Origin: Rhodospirillales bacterium
GTDB taxonomy: Bacteria; Pseudomonadota; Alphaproteobacteria; Rhodospirillales; UBA2165
Reading direction: 5' to 3'
Length of the DNA: 40,867 nt
Assembly (NCBI GenBank): GCA_028823885.1
Contig: JAPPFK010000167.1
Location: 1 to 40,867 of the forward strand
The translations under genes were made by a program, and so were the position numbers. Under the pieces are notes generated by a model, which had not been told where the DNA came from, made no database searches, and worked only from the letters and a program-made list of their open reading frames with translations. The first letter of the stretch is position 1. Each line of letters starts with the position of its first letter. Below, piece after piece: positions 23,505-34,202 of this stretch.

Positions 23505-24689
23505 GTGGCACAAGTTTCAGATATCGTAATCGCGAGCGGCGCCCGCACGCCTATCGGGTCGTTCAACGGCGCCTTGGCGTCCATGGCCAGTCACGAGTTG
23601 GGCGCGCTGGCGATCGGCGCGGCTCTCGACAAGGCGGGTGTTTCGCCGGACGACGTCTCCGAGGTTGTCATGGGCCAGGTGCTCGCGGCGGGCGCCGGCA
23701 TGAATGCGGCCCGCCAGGCCTCGATGGCGGCAGGCGTGCCGCAGGAAAGGACGGCTTACGGCGTCAATCAGGTTTGCGGTTCCGGTCTTCGGACCATTGC
23801 GCTCGGCGCACAGGCGATCGCCGTCGGCGATGCCTCGGTCGTCGTGGCGGGCGGTCACGAGAGCATGAGCCAGGCACCCCACGCCGCCCACCTCCGGGAC
23901 GGCCAGAAGATGGGTAATCTCGAGTTCGTCGACACCATGATCAAGGACGGGCTGTGGGATGCCTTCAACGGCTACCACATGGGTGTGACCGCGGAGAACG
24001 TCGCCGAACAATGGCAGATTACCCGCGATCAGCAGGACGAATTCGCGGCCACCTCGCAGCAGCGCGCCGAGGCGGCGATCGAAGCCGGCAGGTTCGCCGA
24101 CGAGATCGTTCCGGTGACCATCAAGACCCGCAAAGGGGAAACCGTGGTCGACACCGACGAATACCCTCGCGCGGGAACCACCACCGAGACACTCGGCAAG
24201 CTGCGGCCCGCGTTCGACAAGGAAGGCACGGTGACCGCGGGCAACGCATCCGGCATCAATGACGGCGCCGCGGCGACGGTGCTGATGACCGCCGGGGAAG
24301 CGGAGAAGCGGGGGATCACGCCGATGGCCCGGATCGCATCCTGGGCGACGGTCGGACTTGATCCGGCGGTTATGGGGGCGGGGCCGATCCCCGCCAGCCA
24401 GGCCGCTCTCGAGAAAGCCGGCTGGAGCGCCGACGACGTCGACCTCATCGAAGCAAACGAGGCGTTCGCGGCGCAAGCGTGCGCGGTTGCCAAGGAACTC
24501 GGACTCGATGCCGGGAAGGTGAACGTCAACGGCGGCGCCATCGCGCTTGGGCACCCCATCGGCGCCTCCGGTACCCGGATCATGGTGACGCTGCTCCATG
24601 AAATGGCCCGGCGGGACGCCAAGAAGGGCCTCGCGACGCTGTGCATCGGCGGGGGTATGGGCATCGCCATGTGCGTCGAGCGCGGCTAG
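23505..24689 (+). CDS. phaA: Acetyl-CoA acetyltransferase (beta-ketothiolase)
   Basis: A 394-residue biosynthetic thiolase that condenses two acetyl-CoA to acetoacetyl-CoA, the first step of PHB synthesis. The acyl-accepting Cys91 is in [10 protein letters not shown], the His in [13 protein letters not shown] and the second Cys in [14 protein letters not shown]. Length agrees with the family only with the GTG at 23505 (preceded by AGGAGGAAGAA), so the track start at 23466 is not used. The last gene of the phaR-phaJ-phaA run; a hairpin terminator follows. Confidence 0.96.
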   Translation: MAQVSDIVIASGARTPIGSFNGALASMASHELGALAIGAALDKAGVSPDDVSEVVMGQVLAAGAGMNAARQASMAAGVPQERTAYGVNQVCGSGLRTIALGAQAIAVGDASVVVAGGHESMSQAPHAAHLRDGQKMGNLEFVDTMIKDGLWDAFNGYHMGVTAENVAEQWQITRDQQDEFAATSQQRAEAAIEAGRFADEIVPVTIKTRKGETVVDTDEYPRAGTTTETLGKLRPAFDKEGTVTAGNASGINDGAAATVLMTAGEAEKRGITPMARIASWATVGLDPAVMGAGPIPASQAALEKAGWSADDVDLIEANEAFAAQACAVAKELGLDAGKVNVNGGAIALGHPIGASGTRIMVTLLHEMARRDAKKGLATLCIGGGMGIAMCVERG

Positions 24690-24729
24690 GACCGCATCGG
24701 CTTCCGCTCCAGGCGGTAACGGATGGAGA

Positions 24730-24758
24730 CGGCGCTGCCCGAAGGCGGTGCCGTTTTT
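24730..24758 (+). terminator. Rho-independent terminator after phaA
   Basis: CGGCGCTGCC (24730-24739) and GGCGGTGCCG (24744-24753) form a GC-rich stem with two G-T steps, followed by TTTTTATTT. Confidence 0.7.
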
Positions 24759-24781
24759 ATTTGTGCCGCGCCCGCTAACTG

Positions 24782-24814
24782 TATAATATATAAATATGCC
24801 GGTATGATAATACC
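24782..24814 (+). promoter_or_regulatory. Candidate iclR promoter with palindrome downstream
   Basis: A consensus -10 TATAAT is at 24782-24787 in an AT-rich stretch, though the -35 (TTGTGC at 24761) is weak. GGTAT-GATA-ATACC (24801-24814) lies just after the expected start and is a plausible autoregulatory operator for the IclR-family gene that follows. Confidence 0.45.
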
Positions 24815-24857
24815 ATACGAATAAGGTCACCGGCGAAAGGCGAGACGGGAGGCGTTC

Positions 24858-25655
24858 ATGGCGGGCGGAACCGCTGCCGGCGCCAGGTCGACGACGACCG
24901 AAGGCTCCTCCAAACCGGCCCGGCGGGGGATACAGGTGATCGCGCGCGCGGCCAATATCCTGCGGACGCTGGAAGCCGAAAACCATGGCCTGTCGCTGAG
25001 CCAAATTGCCGAGCGGGTGGGCCTCGCCCGGCCCACGGTGCAGCACATCGTCGCCGAGCTGCAGCAACAGGACCTGGTCATGCCGGCGGGACCGCACTCG
25101 GGATTTCAGTTGGGACCGGGGCTGGTGAGGCTGGGGGCCGCGGCGCAGCCCGGCTTTGTCGAAATCGTGCGGCCGCTCCTGGAGACCCTGTTCCTGCGGA
25201 TCGACGAGACCATCGACCTGTCCATCCTGAGGGGGACCCGGGTGTATTTTATCGATCAGATCATCGCCCAGCACCGTCTGCGCGCGGTGTCGGCCATCGG
25301 GGCGGCGTTTCCGTTGATTTCGACGGCGAACGGCAAGGCGATGCTGGCGGCGATGGAGAACGAGACGGCCGAGAAAATTTTCCACGATACGGATCCCGCG
25401 GAGATCGGCCCTGGAAAGACCTGGGACGATCTGTTGCGCGAAATGACCGAAATTCGGCGGGTCGGGGTGGCCTATGACCGGGAAGAGCACTCGGAAGGCA
25501 TTTGCGCCCTGGGCGTGGATATCGGCAGGCCGAACGGCATTCCCGCGGCGATTTCGATCCCCGTCCCGGCGCACAGGTTCCGACGCCGCGCCGACGAACT
25601 CACCCGGGAAATTCTCAGCGCCCGGGAAAGGATCCTGGAAGCGCTGGGAAGCTAA
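24858..25655 (+). CDS. IclR family transcriptional regulator
   Basis: A 265-residue regulator. The N-terminal winged helix is [35 protein letters not shown], and the C-terminal ligand-binding domain shows [19 protein letters not shown] and [24 protein letters not shown], both typical of IclR. It binds a small ligand, often an aromatic or organic acid, to control neighbouring catabolic genes. The target is unknown; phaA is the nearest upstream gene. The protein carries about 25 Ala/Thr/Ser-rich residues before the HTH. The stop overlaps the convergent queH stop by 4 bases. Confidence 0.92.
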   Translation: MAGGTAAGARSTTTEGSSKPARRGIQVIARAANILRTLEAENHGLSLSQIAERVGLARPTVQHIVAELQQQDLVMPAGPHSGFQLGPGLVRLGAAAQPGFVEIVRPLLETLFLRIDETIDLSILRGTRVYFIDQIIAQHRLRAVSAIGAAFPLISTANGKAMLAAMENETAEKIFHDTDPAEIGPGKTWDDLLREMTEIRRVGVAYDREEHSEGICALGVDIGRPNGIPAAISIPVPAHRFRRRADELTREILSARERILEALGS

Positions 25656-26329
25656 TCGCGGCCGTAGAACTGCTCGCCGATTCTGATACGCGGCCGGCCC
25701 TGCGAGACGCGGTGCGCATTGGTGTCCCGCAGGCTATAGACGCAGCCGCAATATTCCTGCTGGTAAAATTCCTCGTCCTTGGAGATTTCGACCATCCGCT
25801 GGGCGCCGCCCTTCTTGCGCCAGTTGTGGGTCCAATAGCTCAGCCCGTCATGCCGGGCGGCCGCGCGCATGCCGCACTCGTTGATCTGGTCGAGGTCTTT
25901 CCAGCGCGACGTGCCGAGTGTGCTGGTGAAAGCCGGGTAGCCGTGCTCGACGGCATAAAGGGCGGACCGTTCGAACCGCATATCGAAACAGACCGTGCAG
26001 CGCGCGCCTCGTTCCGGCTCCCATTCCAGGCCTTCGACCCGGGCATGCCAATCGTCCGTGTCATAGTCGAGATCGGTGAACGGGACGCCGAGCTTTTCCG
26101 CATAGCGCTTGTTCTCGTCCTTGCGAAGCTCGTACTCCCGTTGGGGATGAATGTTCGGGTTATAGAACAGGATCTCGTAGCCGATGCCCGAGCGGGCGAT
26201 CTCGTTCATCACATCGCCGGCACAAGGCGCACAGCACGAATGCAGCAGCAGCCTGTCCGCGCCGCTCGGCGCGGTCAGGGCCGGCCGCTCATCGGCGGCA
26301 CGATCCGGAGAATCCTTTGAACTCGCCAT
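25652..26329 (-). CDS. queH: Epoxyqueuosine reductase QueH
   Basis: A 225-residue iron-sulfur enzyme (formerly DUF208) performing the last step of queuosine tRNA modification, as a non-homologous replacement for QueG. Conserved cysteine motifs: [11 protein letters not shown] near the N-terminus, [13 protein letters not shown] in the middle, and EYCGCVYS near the C-terminus. [24 protein letters not shown] and [11 protein letters not shown] are further family segments. ATG 26329 (MASSKDSP) is chosen; the track start at 26419 adds 30 residues with no similarity. An AT-rich non-coding stretch lies upstream. Confidence 0.92.
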   Translation of the reverse strand: MASSKDSPDRAADERPALTAPSGADRLLLHSCCAPCAGDVMNEIARSGIGYEILFYNPNIHPQREYELRKDENKRYAEKLGVPFTDLDYDTDDWHARVEGLEWEPERGARCTVCFDMRFERSALYAVEHGYPAFTSTLGTSRWKDLDQINECGMRAAARHDGLSYWTHNWRKKGGAQRMVEISKDEEFYQQEYCGCVYSLRDTNAHRVSQGRPRIRIGEQFYGRD

Positions 26330-26679
26330 CGGAGCTATATAAGCCCTGTCGCGCCGTGAGGCAATCACCGCCGGGCCGCCAATTCGGTGACGCCATGCCT
26401 CCAGCCAGGTACAGTTCATTCAATTCGATAATCAGATAACTGTCTGTAATTAAATGATTAAACTATAATTATACGATTATCAGTTAATTAGAGTGTTTTC
26501 CCCCATTGTGAACCCGGCCGGACGGCGTGGCGCGCCTGATGGCCGCCGGTGACGAATGGTTCAATTGACCAATCGGTCGCCATCCATCTTGACAGGATAA
26601 ACGTGCCGGTCCAATTTTCGCCTGATTTCGGGGACAAGCCGGACCAAGGTCGGCAGCTCGATTGGGATCAAAAAAATCC
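26330..26679. other. 350-base intergenic region with an AT-rich island
   Basis: No gene is supported here. From 26425 to 26495 the sequence is almost only A/T, unlike the GC-rich surroundings. TAATTAAATGATTA (26447-26460) and TTATCAGTTAATTA (26477-26490) are imperfect inverted repeats matching at 12 of 14 positions. It probably holds promoters for the divergent queH and M23 genes; no clear -35/-10 pair could be assigned. Confidence 0.5.
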
Positions 26680-28014
26680 ATGTTGAATTCGGTCTTTGTC
26701 GGACGGGTTCCGATGGCAATCCTGGTGATTGTCGCTTCCGTTCTGCCCATTTGGCTCCTCGATTTCAGGCCGTCGGATGCGTCCCTTGTCGAGGGCCCCA
26801 TCGAACTCGAACATGCCGTGCCCGTCAATCAGGCCGCGCCCGTCGAACAGGCGGTCCCGCCGGCTCCGCCCGAGGCAGCCGGCCCCATTCCGATCGACCG
26901 AAAGATCCGGATCAGCCGCGGCGACACGCTGATGGGACTGATGATCGAAGCCGGGATCGAGCGAATTGACGCGTACAACGCCATCGAGGCCCTGCGTCTG
27001 CATTTCGACCCGCGCCGCTTGCGGCCGGAGCATGAGATCGTTGCCAGTTTCACGAAAGAGAATGAGGCTGCCGAAGCGGAGACGTTTACCGGTCTCATCA
27101 TCCGGCCCGATCGGGCTGTCGAATACGCCGTCCGGCGCACCGGCGACGGTAAATTCTCAGCCGGCAAATCAGTCAAGGAAGTCGAACGCACTTTGGTCCG
27201 CGCCGAAGGGGTCATCCGTTCCAGCCTCTATCTTTCCGCCGTCGAGGCAGGGGTACCTGCGGGCGTGTTGCAGGAGTTGGTCCGCATTTATTCCTGGGAC
27301 GTGGATTTTCAGCGTTCGATCCAACCGGATGACCGGTTCGACGTCATGTACGAACGGTTCTTCGCCAGGAATGGAACCCACGTCCGGAACGGCGAAATCA
27401 TCTACGCCAACCTCGTCCTCCAGGGAGACGGGCACCCCCTCTATCGTCACACGCTGGCCGACGGGAGCGCCGACTACTTCGACGACAAGGGCAAGAGCGC
27501 ACGCAAGGCGCTGATGCGCACGCCGATCAATGGCGCGAGGCTGTCGTCGGGGTACGGAGTCCGCCGCCACCCAATTCTCGGATTCAATAAAATGCACCGG
27601 GGCGTCGATTTTGCGGCGCCCACCGGCACGCCGATTTACGCCGCCGGCGACGGGACCGTCGTCTTTCGGGGCCGCAACGGCGCTTACGGCAATTACGTCC
27701 GCATTCGCCACAACTCGGAATATTCGACCGCGTATGCGCACCTTTCGAAGTTCAACCGCCGCGCCCGGAACGGACAGCGGGTCAAACAGGGCCAGATCAT
27801 CGGCTATGTGGGATCCACCGGCCGGTCCACCGGGCCGCATCTCCACTACGAAATCCTGAGGCGCGGCCGCCAGACCAACCCCATGCGGGTAAGGATGCCC
27901 TCCGGCAGGAACCTGAAGGGAGAGGCGCTGGCGCGGTTCCGGACCGAACGCGCGCGTATCGAGGAAGAGTTCGCCGGCCTGACGATTACCCGGAAGGCGG
28001 CCTCCGCCGATTAA
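26680..28014 (+). CDS. M23 family (LytM-domain) peptidase / cell-wall hydrolase
   Basis: A 444-residue inner-membrane-anchored peptidoglycan hydrolase or activator. One transmembrane helix (residues ~9-30, [22 protein letters not shown]) precedes a proline-rich linker; [20 protein letters not shown] is a LysM/OapA-like segment. The C-terminal LytM domain has [20 protein letters not shown] and [16 protein letters not shown], keeping both zinc motifs (HxxxD and HxH), so it is likely active. ATG 26680 is preferred to TTG 26662; ATG 26713 is also possible. The stop overlaps that of clpB on the opposite strand (TTAA). Confidence 0.9.
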   Translation: MLNSVFVGRVPMAILVIVASVLPIWLLDFRPSDASLVEGPIELEHAVPVNQAAPVEQAVPPAPPEAAGPIPIDRKIRISRGDTLMGLMIEAGIERIDAYNAIEALRLHFDPRRLRPEHEIVASFTKENEAAEAETFTGLIIRPDRAVEYAVRRTGDGKFSAGKSVKEVERTLVRAEGVIRSSLYLSAVEAGVPAGVLQELVRIYSWDVDFQRSIQPDDRFDVMYERFFARNGTHVRNGEIIYANLVLQGDGHPLYRHTLADGSADYFDDKGKSARKALMRTPINGARLSSGYGVRRHPILGFNKMHRGVDFAAPTGTPIYAAGDGTVVFRGRNGAYGNYVRIRHNSEYSTAYAHLSKFNRRARNGQRVKQGQIIGYVGSTGRSTGPHLHYEILRRGRQTNPMRVRMPSGRNLKGEALARFRTERARIEEEFAGLTITRKAASAD

Positions 28015-30611
28015 GCCGCTTCCGCGTCGACGACGGCCTCGCCGTTCACCTCCAGGCCATCGGCGCCCGCGGTCACTTGGACCGTATCGCCATCGGAAAT
28101 CTTGTCATCCAGGATCATGGCGGCGAGGGGATTTTCCAATTTGCGCTGAATGACCCGCTTCAACGGCCGGGCGCCGTAAACCTGGTCGTACCCCGCATGG
28201 GCCAGCCAATCCCGGGCCGTGATGTCGAGATCCAGGGTGATCTTGCGCTCGGCCAGCCGGTCGGACAGACCGGCGAGCTGGATATCGACGATACCGCCCA
28301 TATGTTCCCGAAACAGGCGGTGAAACAGGATCACCTCGTCCAGCCGGTTCAAAAACTCGGGCCGGAAGGCGTTGCGGACCACTTCCATCACCTCGCCCTG
28401 CACCTCGGTGGAATCATGCCCTTCTTCCTGAGCCGCCAGGATTTCGGCCCCCAGATTGGAGGTCAGGATGATCAGCGTATTGCGGAAATCGACCGTGCGG
28501 CCCTGGCCGTCGGTCAGGCGCCCTTCGTCCAGCACCTGAAGGAGGATATTGAAGACATCCGGATGCGCCTTTTCGACTTCGTCGAACAACACCACCTGAT
28601 AGGGCCGCCGCCGGACGGCCTCGGTCAGCGCGCCGCCCTCGTCATAACCCACATATCCCGGAGGCGCGCCGATCAGGCGGGCGACCGCATGCCTCTCCAT
28701 ATACTCGGACATGTCGATCCGCTGCATGGCGGTCTCGTCGTCGAACAGGAACGCGGCAAGCGCCTTGGTGAGTTCGGTCTTGCCCACCCCGGTCGGACCG
28801 ATAAACAGGAAGGAGCCCATCGGGCGCTGCGGATCGCCAAGTCCCGCCCGTGACCGCCGGACCGCGTTCGAAACCGCGGCCAATGCCTCGGCCTGACCGA
28901 CGACCCGTTCGGCCAGCCGGTCCTCCATTTGAACCAGCTTCTCCCGCTCCCCTTCGAGCATCTTGTCAACCGGAATGCCGGTCCAGCGGGAGACGACGCC
29001 GGCAATGTGTTCCTCGGTCACCGTTTCCTGAACCAGTTTGTGTTCCTCGGCGGCCTCGGCGCGCTCCAAGACCTGCTCCAGTTCGGGAATTCGGCCATAC
29101 TGAAGCTCGCCCGCCTTTTCGTATTGACCGTCGCGGAGGGCCATTTCCATATCGCTGCGCGCCTGGTCGAGTTCCTCCTTGACCTTTTGGGTGGCGGCGA
29201 TGTCGGCCTTCTCGTTCATCCACTTTGCGGTCATCTCCGCCGAGCTCTCCTCAAGCTCGGCCAGTTCGGCCTCCAGGCGCTCCAGACGGTCCTTGGAGGA
29301 TTTGTCGTCCTCTTTCTTCAGCGCTTCGCGCTCGATCTTGAGCTGGATGATCCGCCGGTCGAGCTCGTCGATGTCTTCCGGCTTCGAGTCCACCTCCATG
29401 CGCAGCCGGCTCGCCGCTTCATCGACCAGGTCGATGGCCTTATCCGGCAGGAAGCGGTCCGAGATGTACCGGTTGGACAGGATCGCCGCGGAGACCAACG
29501 CCCCGTCGGTGATCCGAACGCCGTGGTGAAGGTCGTACTTCTCCTTGATGCCCCGGAGGATCGAGATGGTGTCCTCGACGGTCGGCTCCGCAATGAAGAC
29601 CGGCTGGAAACGGCGCGCAAGGGCGGCGTCCTTTTCGACGTGTTTGCGGTATTCGTTGAGGGCCGTGGCGCCGACGCAATGAAGCTCGCCGCGGGCCAGG
29701 GCGGGTTTCAGGAGGTTCGACGCGTCGATGGCGCCCTCGGCGGCGCCGGCGCCGACAAGGGTGTGCATTTCATCGATGAACAGGACGATCTCACCCATCG
29801 AATCGACGATCTCGTTCAAGACCGCCTTGAGGCGTTCCTCGAATTCGCCGCGAAATTTCGCCCCGGCGAGCAGGGCGCCCAGATCCAGCACCATCAGACG
29901 TTTGTTCTGAAGCGCCTCGGGAACGTCCCCGTTGACGATCCGCTGCGCCAGGCCTTCGACGATCGCGGTCTTGCCGACGCCCGGTTCGCCGATCAGCACG
30001 GGGTTGTTCTTCGTGCGCCGGGCCAACACCTGGATGGTGCGGCGGATTTCCTCGTCGCGGCCGATGACCGGATCCAGCTTGCCGCCGCGCGCCTCGCCGG
30101 TGAGATCCCGGGCAAACTTCTTCAAGGCGTCGTAGGCGTCTTCGGCCGTCGCGGTATCGGCGGTGCGCCCCTTGCGCACCTCCTCGATAGCCGAATTCAA
30201 CGATTGGGGCGTCACGCCGGCATCCGCCAGGACCCGGTGGGATTTGGTGTTGGGCATGATCGCCAGCGCGAGCAGCAGCCGTTCGGCGGTGACGTAGGAA
30301 TCGCCCGCCTTTTCGGCCAGTTCCTCGGCCTGCTGGAAGAGTTTCGATGTTTCCGATGCGAGGTAGACCTGTCCCGCCCCGTCGCCTTCGACGACCGGCA
30401 GCCGCTTGAGTTCCTCGGATACCTTGGCGTGGGCCTCGGTGGCATTGCCGCCCGCCGCCTCTATCAGGTTGGCGGCCAGACCTTCCCCGTCCTCCAACAG
30501 CACCTTGAGGACGTGCTCGGGCGTCAGTTGCTGGTGCGAGGACCGGCTGGCAAGTCCCTGGGCGGATTGAATGAAACCGCGAGACCGCTCGGTATATTTT
30601 TCGGCGTCCAT
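28011..30611 (-). CDS. clpB: ATP-dependent disaggregase ClpB
   Basis: An 866-residue Hsp100 chaperone that works with DnaK to pull proteins from aggregates. In order: Clp N-domain repeats (residues 1-145), first AAA+ module with Walker A GEPGVGKT, the coiled-coil middle domain (~400-525, [20 protein letters not shown]), second AAA+ module with Walker A GPTGVGKT and [13 protein letters not shown] Walker B, and the C-terminal D2 small domain. The length is standard. The M-domain confirms ClpB rather than ClpA/ClpC. Confidence 0.97.
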   Translation of the reverse strand: MDAEKYTERSRGFIQSAQGLASRSSHQQLTPEHVLKVLLEDGEGLAANLIEAAGGNATEAHAKVSEELKRLPVVEGDGAGQVYLASETSKLFQQAEELAEKAGDSYVTAERLLLALAIMPNTKSHRVLADAGVTPQSLNSAIEEVRKGRTADTATAEDAYDALKKFARDLTGEARGGKLDPVIGRDEEIRRTIQVLARRTKNNPVLIGEPGVGKTAIVEGLAQRIVNGDVPEALQNKRLMVLDLGALLAGAKFRGEFEERLKAVLNEIVDSMGEIVLFIDEMHTLVGAGAAEGAIDASNLLKPALARGELHCVGATALNEYRKHVEKDAALARRFQPVFIAEPTVEDTISILRGIKEKYDLHHGVRITDGALVSAAILSNRYISDRFLPDKAIDLVDEAASRLRMEVDSKPEDIDELDRRIIQLKIEREALKKEDDKSSKDRLERLEAELAELEESSAEMTAKWMNEKADIAATQKVKEELDQARSDMEMALRDGQYEKAGELQYGRIPELEQVLERAEAAEEHKLVQETVTEEHIAGVVSRWTGIPVDKMLEGEREKLVQMEDRLAERVVGQAEALAAVSNAVRRSRAGLGDPQRPMGSFLFIGPTGVGKTELTKALAAFLFDDETAMQRIDMSEYMERHAVARLIGAPPGYVGYDEGGALTEAVRRRPYQVVLFDEVEKAHPDVFNILLQVLDEGRLTDGQGRTVDFRNTLIILTSNLGAEILAAQEEGHDSTEVQGEVMEVVRNAFRPEFLNRLDEVILFHRLFREHMGGIVDIQLAGLSDRLAERKITLDLDITARDWLAHAGYDQVYGARPLKRVIQRKLENPLAAMILDDKISDGDTVQVTAGADGLEVNGEAVVDAEAA

Positions 30612-30674
30612 GTTGATCCACCCGTTGTTTCGACAGAGCCGTCCGCCCCGATATACCGGCAGCGCATGGCCCCT

Positions 30675-30710
30675 CTAAAGATGGGACAATTGTACTATAG
30701 CCTTTAATAT
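30675..30710 (-). promoter_or_regulatory. Possible heat-shock (sigma32-like) promoter of clpB
   Basis: On the minus strand ATTAAAGGC...TCCCATCTTT has a -10-like CCCATCT matching the RpoH consensus CCCCATNT, 13 to 14 bases after a weak -35 (TTAAAG for CTTGAAA). It precedes clpB by about 60 bases. This is a weak, context-driven call. Confidence 0.3.
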
Positions 30711-30774
30711 GTTGTGAATTCAGCGGCCTGCAAGGGCCGCACACGCCGTTCAGGCCGTTCAGAGGCGGGGACCG

Positions 30775-31539
30775 ATGACCCACACCGTGACCGATCTCTA
30801 TCGTTATCCCATCAAGGGTATGAACGCGGAAGCGTTGGAAGCCGTCGATCTATTGCCCGGCGAAGCGGTTCCCCTGGACCGGGCCTACGCTTTTGCCCTG
30901 ACCGGAACCCGGTTCGACGAGAACGATCCGGCTCACCTGCCCAAAACCGACTTCCTGATGTTGATGCGGGACGAGCGCCTGGCGGAATTGTCGGTTGTCC
31001 TCGACGACGACGCCTCCTGCGCGACGATTTACCAAGGCCGGGACGTTCTGGTCTCCGGCGATTTGTCCGACGGCGCCCGGCGCCGGGCCATTGAACGGTC
31101 GGTGGGCGGGTTCATGGGACTGCCGGAGAATGACGCGCCGCGCCTGGTTCATGCGGACGGCCATACGTTCTCCGACCACAGGAACAAGGTGGTTTCGATC
31201 ATCAACCTGGCATCGGTGCGGGCGCTGGAAGAGGCCATGGGAGCCTCGGTCCACCCGTTGAGATTTCGCGGCAACCTCTACATCGACGGGGGCGGGGCCT
31301 GGGAGGAATTCCAATGGATCGACCGGGCGCTCGAGATCGGGACCACGCGGCTGACGGCCACCAAACGGACCGACCGTTGCGCCGCAACGAGCGTCAATCC
31401 GGTGACGGCCCGGCGTGATCTGAACGTGGTGAACGGCCTGACCCGGGCCTTCGGCCATTTCGACATGGGCATTTATGCCCGGGTGGAGGAGGGCGGAACG
31501 ATCGCCGTCGGCGATGCGGTCAGCTTCCCCGGCGGCTAG
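30775..31539 (+). CDS. MOSC domain-containing protein
   Basis: A 254-residue protein with an N-terminal MOSC beta-barrel domain (VTDLYRYPIKGMNAEALEAVDLLPGEAVPLDRAYAF) and a C-terminal MOSC domain. RFRGNLYIDGGGAWEEFQW and the conserved Cys segment KRTDRCAATSVNP are typical. MOSC proteins carry sulfur or molybdenum cofactor ligands, like the eukaryotic mARC; N-hydroxylated substrates are possible, but none is indicated. The start is ATG 30775 with GGCGGGGACCG upstream. It converges with the DUF4167 gene with a 4-base overlap (CTAG). Confidence 0.9.
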   Translation: MTHTVTDLYRYPIKGMNAEALEAVDLLPGEAVPLDRAYAFALTGTRFDENDPAHLPKTDFLMLMRDERLAELSVVLDDDASCATIYQGRDVLVSGDLSDGARRRAIERSVGGFMGLPENDAPRLVHADGHTFSDHRNKVVSIINLASVRALEEAMGASVHPLRFRGNLYIDGGGAWEEFQWIDRALEIGTTRLTATKRTDRCAATSVNPVTARRDLNVVNGLTRAFGHFDMGIYARVEEGGTIAVGDAVSFPGG

Positions 31540-32048
31540 GCCGTCGTGGCCTGGTCGGGCGCCGCCTCTTCGTCTTCGGATGTCGGTTCCGCGGCTTCGA
31601 CAATCGGCACCACTTCAACTTCCGCATCCTGCTTCGGTTCGGGCGCGTGGTCCTTGCCGTTGCCGTTCTCGGCCTGTACTGCGGCGTCTTCCGGCCGCTG
31701 GTCCTCAGGGGTCTCTACCGTATTGCCGTCGGCTTCGCTCTGATTTTCGGCCTGGCGGTCGTCCCCGTTGCCGCGCCGCCGGCCTCGCTGCTGATCCTGG
31801 CGGCCATTGTCGCCGTCGGCATTCAGGATGCGGTAGTAGTGCTCGGCGTGCTGATAGAAGTTCTCCGACGCGATGCGATCCCCGGAGGATTGCGCATCCC
31901 GCGCCAATGTCTGGTACTTTTCGAAGACCTGTTGGGCCGTGCCCCTGACCCGGCCTTCCGGCCCGTTGCTGTCAAAGTTGTTGCTGCGGCCCTGACGCTT
32001 CCCTCCACCGCGATTGCGGCTGCGCCGAGGGTTGGAACCCTGTTTCAT
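31536..32048 (-). CDS. DUF4167 domain-containing protein
   Basis: A 170-residue, highly charged alphaproteobacterial protein. The N-terminal MKQGSNPRRSRNRGGGKR is Arg/Gly-rich and RNA-binding-like. The conserved core FDSNGPEGRVRGTAQQVFEKYQTLARDAQSSGDRIASENFYQHAEHYYRILN defines DUF4167, followed by an acidic low-complexity tail. Its location between clpB and prmC is a conserved alphaproteobacterial order. Function unknown; a ribosome or RNA link is suggested by the RGG-like tail. ATG 32048 with AGGTGAC upstream is chosen; the track start at 32147 is not supported. Confidence 0.9.
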   Translation of the reverse strand: MKQGSNPRRSRNRGGGKRQGRSNNFDSNGPEGRVRGTAQQVFEKYQTLARDAQSSGDRIASENFYQHAEHYYRILNADGDNGRQDQQRGRRRGNGDDRQAENQSEADGNTVETPEDQRPEDAAVQAENGNGKDHAPEPKQDAEVEVVPIVEAAEPTSEDEEAAPDQATTA

Positions 32049-32271
32049 GTCACCTGTTTCGTTTGCTTGCGCCCAACAATTTCCGGCCGACGTATTTCCC
32101 TGAATGGGCCCCCACATGGGTGGCTTTTGGCCATTCGCCCTCATCAAACGACGGCAATTTAGGGAGGGTTTCTATCGCTTGCGCGATGCACGACGTTAAC
32201 CGTCGGCGTTTACCCTGGGATCAACCTAGTCGCCGGGAACCCCTCTGCCAACCATGGAATCGCGATAATTG

Positions 32272-33132
32272 TCATGTATGGGCAACTGTTGCTAAAAGGC
32301 AACGCTCGCGGTTCGCGAGGTCACGGGCACGGGCCGCCACGCAGAACCCTGATTCCATCAAAATTCGACTGACGCCGGGGCCTTGCCCGTGTCCGATCTC
32401 GACGATCAGCGCTCCCCCCGGCGCAAGATTGGCGGCCAGCTCGGGAACGAGTTCCCGGTATGCATCCAGGCCCTGCACACCGGCGAATAGCGCCTGACGG
32501 GGTTCAAATTCCCTGACCTCCGGCGACAACGTCTCCCGTTCCCGGTCGGCGATGTAGGGGGGGTTGCAAAGAATGAGATCGAAAATTCCGCCGATCGCCG
32601 TACCCCAGTCGCCGCAAATGATCCGCGTCCGGCTGTCCAGGCCCAACGTCCGTGCGTTCCGAAGCGCCACTCCGCACGCCCCGGGGCTCAGGTCGACTCC
32701 GAGGCCGGCCGCATCCGGAAATTCTCGCAGGGCCGACAAGAGCAGGCATCCGGTTCCGGTACCGAGATCCAGGATACGGCAGGGCGCGCCGCGGCGGAAG
32801 TGTTCGACGGCCAGCTCGATCAGTGTTTCCGAATCGGGCCTCGGCGTCAGGGTGTCGGCCGTAACCACGAACTCGTCCTTCCAAAAGGCCCGGCGGCCGA
32901 GAATCAGGGATATGGGTTCACGATTTCGGCGGCGCTCCAGAAACGAGCGGTATCGCTCCTCTTGACGAGTGTCGAGGGCTTGGTCGGGTTCGGCGACGAT
33001 ACGCGCCGTGCCGGCGTCCATGGCCGCTTCCAGCAGAAGGCGGGCATCCAGGGTCGCCGTCTCCACGCCGGCGCCGTCGAGCGCCGTGCGGCCCGCCGAG
33101 AGCGCCGCCTCGATGGTCAACGGCATGGTCAT
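32272..33132 (-). CDS. prmC: Peptide chain release factor glutamine N5-methyltransferase
   Basis: A 286-residue SAM-dependent methyltransferase that modifies the Gln of the GGQ motif of release factors. SAM motif I is [16 protein letters not shown] and the catalytic tetrapeptide NPPYIADRE is present, as is the N-terminal helical domain with [28 protein letters not shown]. It starts in the ATGA overlap with prfA, its substrate gene, an arrangement known for prfA-prmC operons. The 223 bases downstream up to DUF4167 hold nothing clear beyond a short hairpin near 32175. Confidence 0.95.
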   Translation of the reverse strand: MTMPLTIEAALSAGRTALDGAGVETATLDARLLLEAAMDAGTARIVAEPDQALDTRQEERYRSFLERRRNREPISLILGRRAFWKDEFVVTADTLTPRPDSETLIELAVEHFRRGAPCRILDLGTGTGCLLLSALREFPDAAGLGVDLSPGACGVALRNARTLGLDSRTRIICGDWGTAIGGIFDLILCNPPYIADRERETLSPEVREFEPRQALFAGVQGLDAYRELVPELAANLAPGGALIVEIGHGQGPGVSRILMESGFCVAARARDLANRERCLLATVAHT

Positions 33133-34202
33133 GAGACGGCGGCGAGGCGCGCCGCCTGATCCTCGGCCGCCAGTGCATCGACCATCTCGTCCAAATCACC
33201 CTCCAGCACCTTGGGCAATTGATGCAGCGTGAGATTGATGCGGTGGTCGGTGACCCGGCCCTGCGGGAAATTGTAGGTGCGGATGCGCTCCGACCGGTCG
33301 CCGGAACCCACCTGGCTGCGCCGATCGGCCGCCCGCTCCGCTTCCCGCTCCAGCCGCTCGACCTCGTAGAGGCGGGCGCGCAAGACCTTCATCGCCTTGG
33401 CGCGGTTCTTGTGCTGGGACTTCTCATCCTGGCACTGGACGACGATGCCGCTCGGCAAATGAGTGATGCGGACCGCGCTGTCGGTCTTGTTCACATGCTG
33501 ACCGCCCGCGCCCTGGGCCCGGTAGGTGTCGATCCTGAGATCCTTGGCGTCGACGGCGACATCGACCTCTTCCGCCTCCGGCAGCACCGCCACCGTCGCC
33601 GCCGAGGTGTGGATGCGGCCCTGGGATTCGGTTTCCGGCACCCGCTGAACCCGGTGGACGCCGGATTCGTACTTGAGCCGGGCGAAGACGCCGCGGCCGT
33701 TGATGCTGGCCATGGCTTCCTTGAAGCCGCCGATCCCCGTCTCCGAGAGCTCGATGATCTCGAAGGTCCAATTGTGGGCCTCGGCATACCGCTGATACAT
33801 GCGGAACAGATCGGCGGCGAACAGCGCCGCCTCGTCACCGCCGGTTCCCGCCCGCACCTCGAGGATGGCGTTTCGGTCATCGGCTTCGTCCTTGGGCAAC
33901 AGCAACAGCTGGAGGTCTTTCTCGAGTTCCGGGATACGCTGCTTGAGTGAGTGAAATTCCTCCTCCGCGAGCTCCCTGACCTCGGCATCGGCGCCGGCAT
34001 CGGCCATCAATTCCGCGAGGTCGGCGGCCTCGCTCTCGGCGCTCCTCAATCTCTCGATGGCGGCGACGATCGTCGACAGATCGGAAAACTCCTTGGAGAG
34101 TTTGGCAAATTCCCGGCTGTCGGTCCGGTCCCGGCTGGCGAGGACGTCCTGCAGTTCGGCGTGCCGCGAGACGACACGCTCGAGTTTCTCATCCAGGCTC
34201 AC
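33129..34202 (-). CDS. prfA: Peptide chain release factor 1
   Basis: A 357-residue class I release factor recognising UAA and UAG. The hydrolysis motif [15 protein letters not shown] contains GGQ. The stop-codon reading tripeptide position (PxT) is [13 protein letters not shown], here P-E-T, the RF1 form rather than SPF of RF2. The start is GTG 34202, overlapping the stop of the GluTR-like gene (GTGA), and the stop overlaps the prmC start (ATGA). Three genes are thus likely translated in a chain. Confidence 0.97.
   Translation of the reverse strand: MSLDEKLERVVSRHAELQDVLASRDRTDSREFAKLSKEFSDLSTIVAAIERLRSAESEAADLAELMADAGADAEVRELAEEEFHSLKQRIPELEKDLQLLLLPKDEADDRNAILEVRAGTGGDEAALFAADLFRMYQRYAEAHNWTFEIIELSETGIGGFKEAMASINGRGVFARLKYESGVHRVQRVPETESQGRIHTSAATVAVLPEAEEVDVAVDAKDLRIDTYRAQGAGGQHVNKTDSAVRITHLPSGIVVQCQDEKSQHKNRAKAMKVLRARLYEVERLEREAERAADRRSQVGSGDRSERIRTYNFPQGRVTDHRINLTLHQLPKVLEGDLDEMVDALAAEDQAARLAAVS

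Noticed and set aside
28929-30707. 592-aa plus-strand ORF antisense to clpB
   Set aside because: clpB is certain on the minus strand and the antisense translation has no domain.
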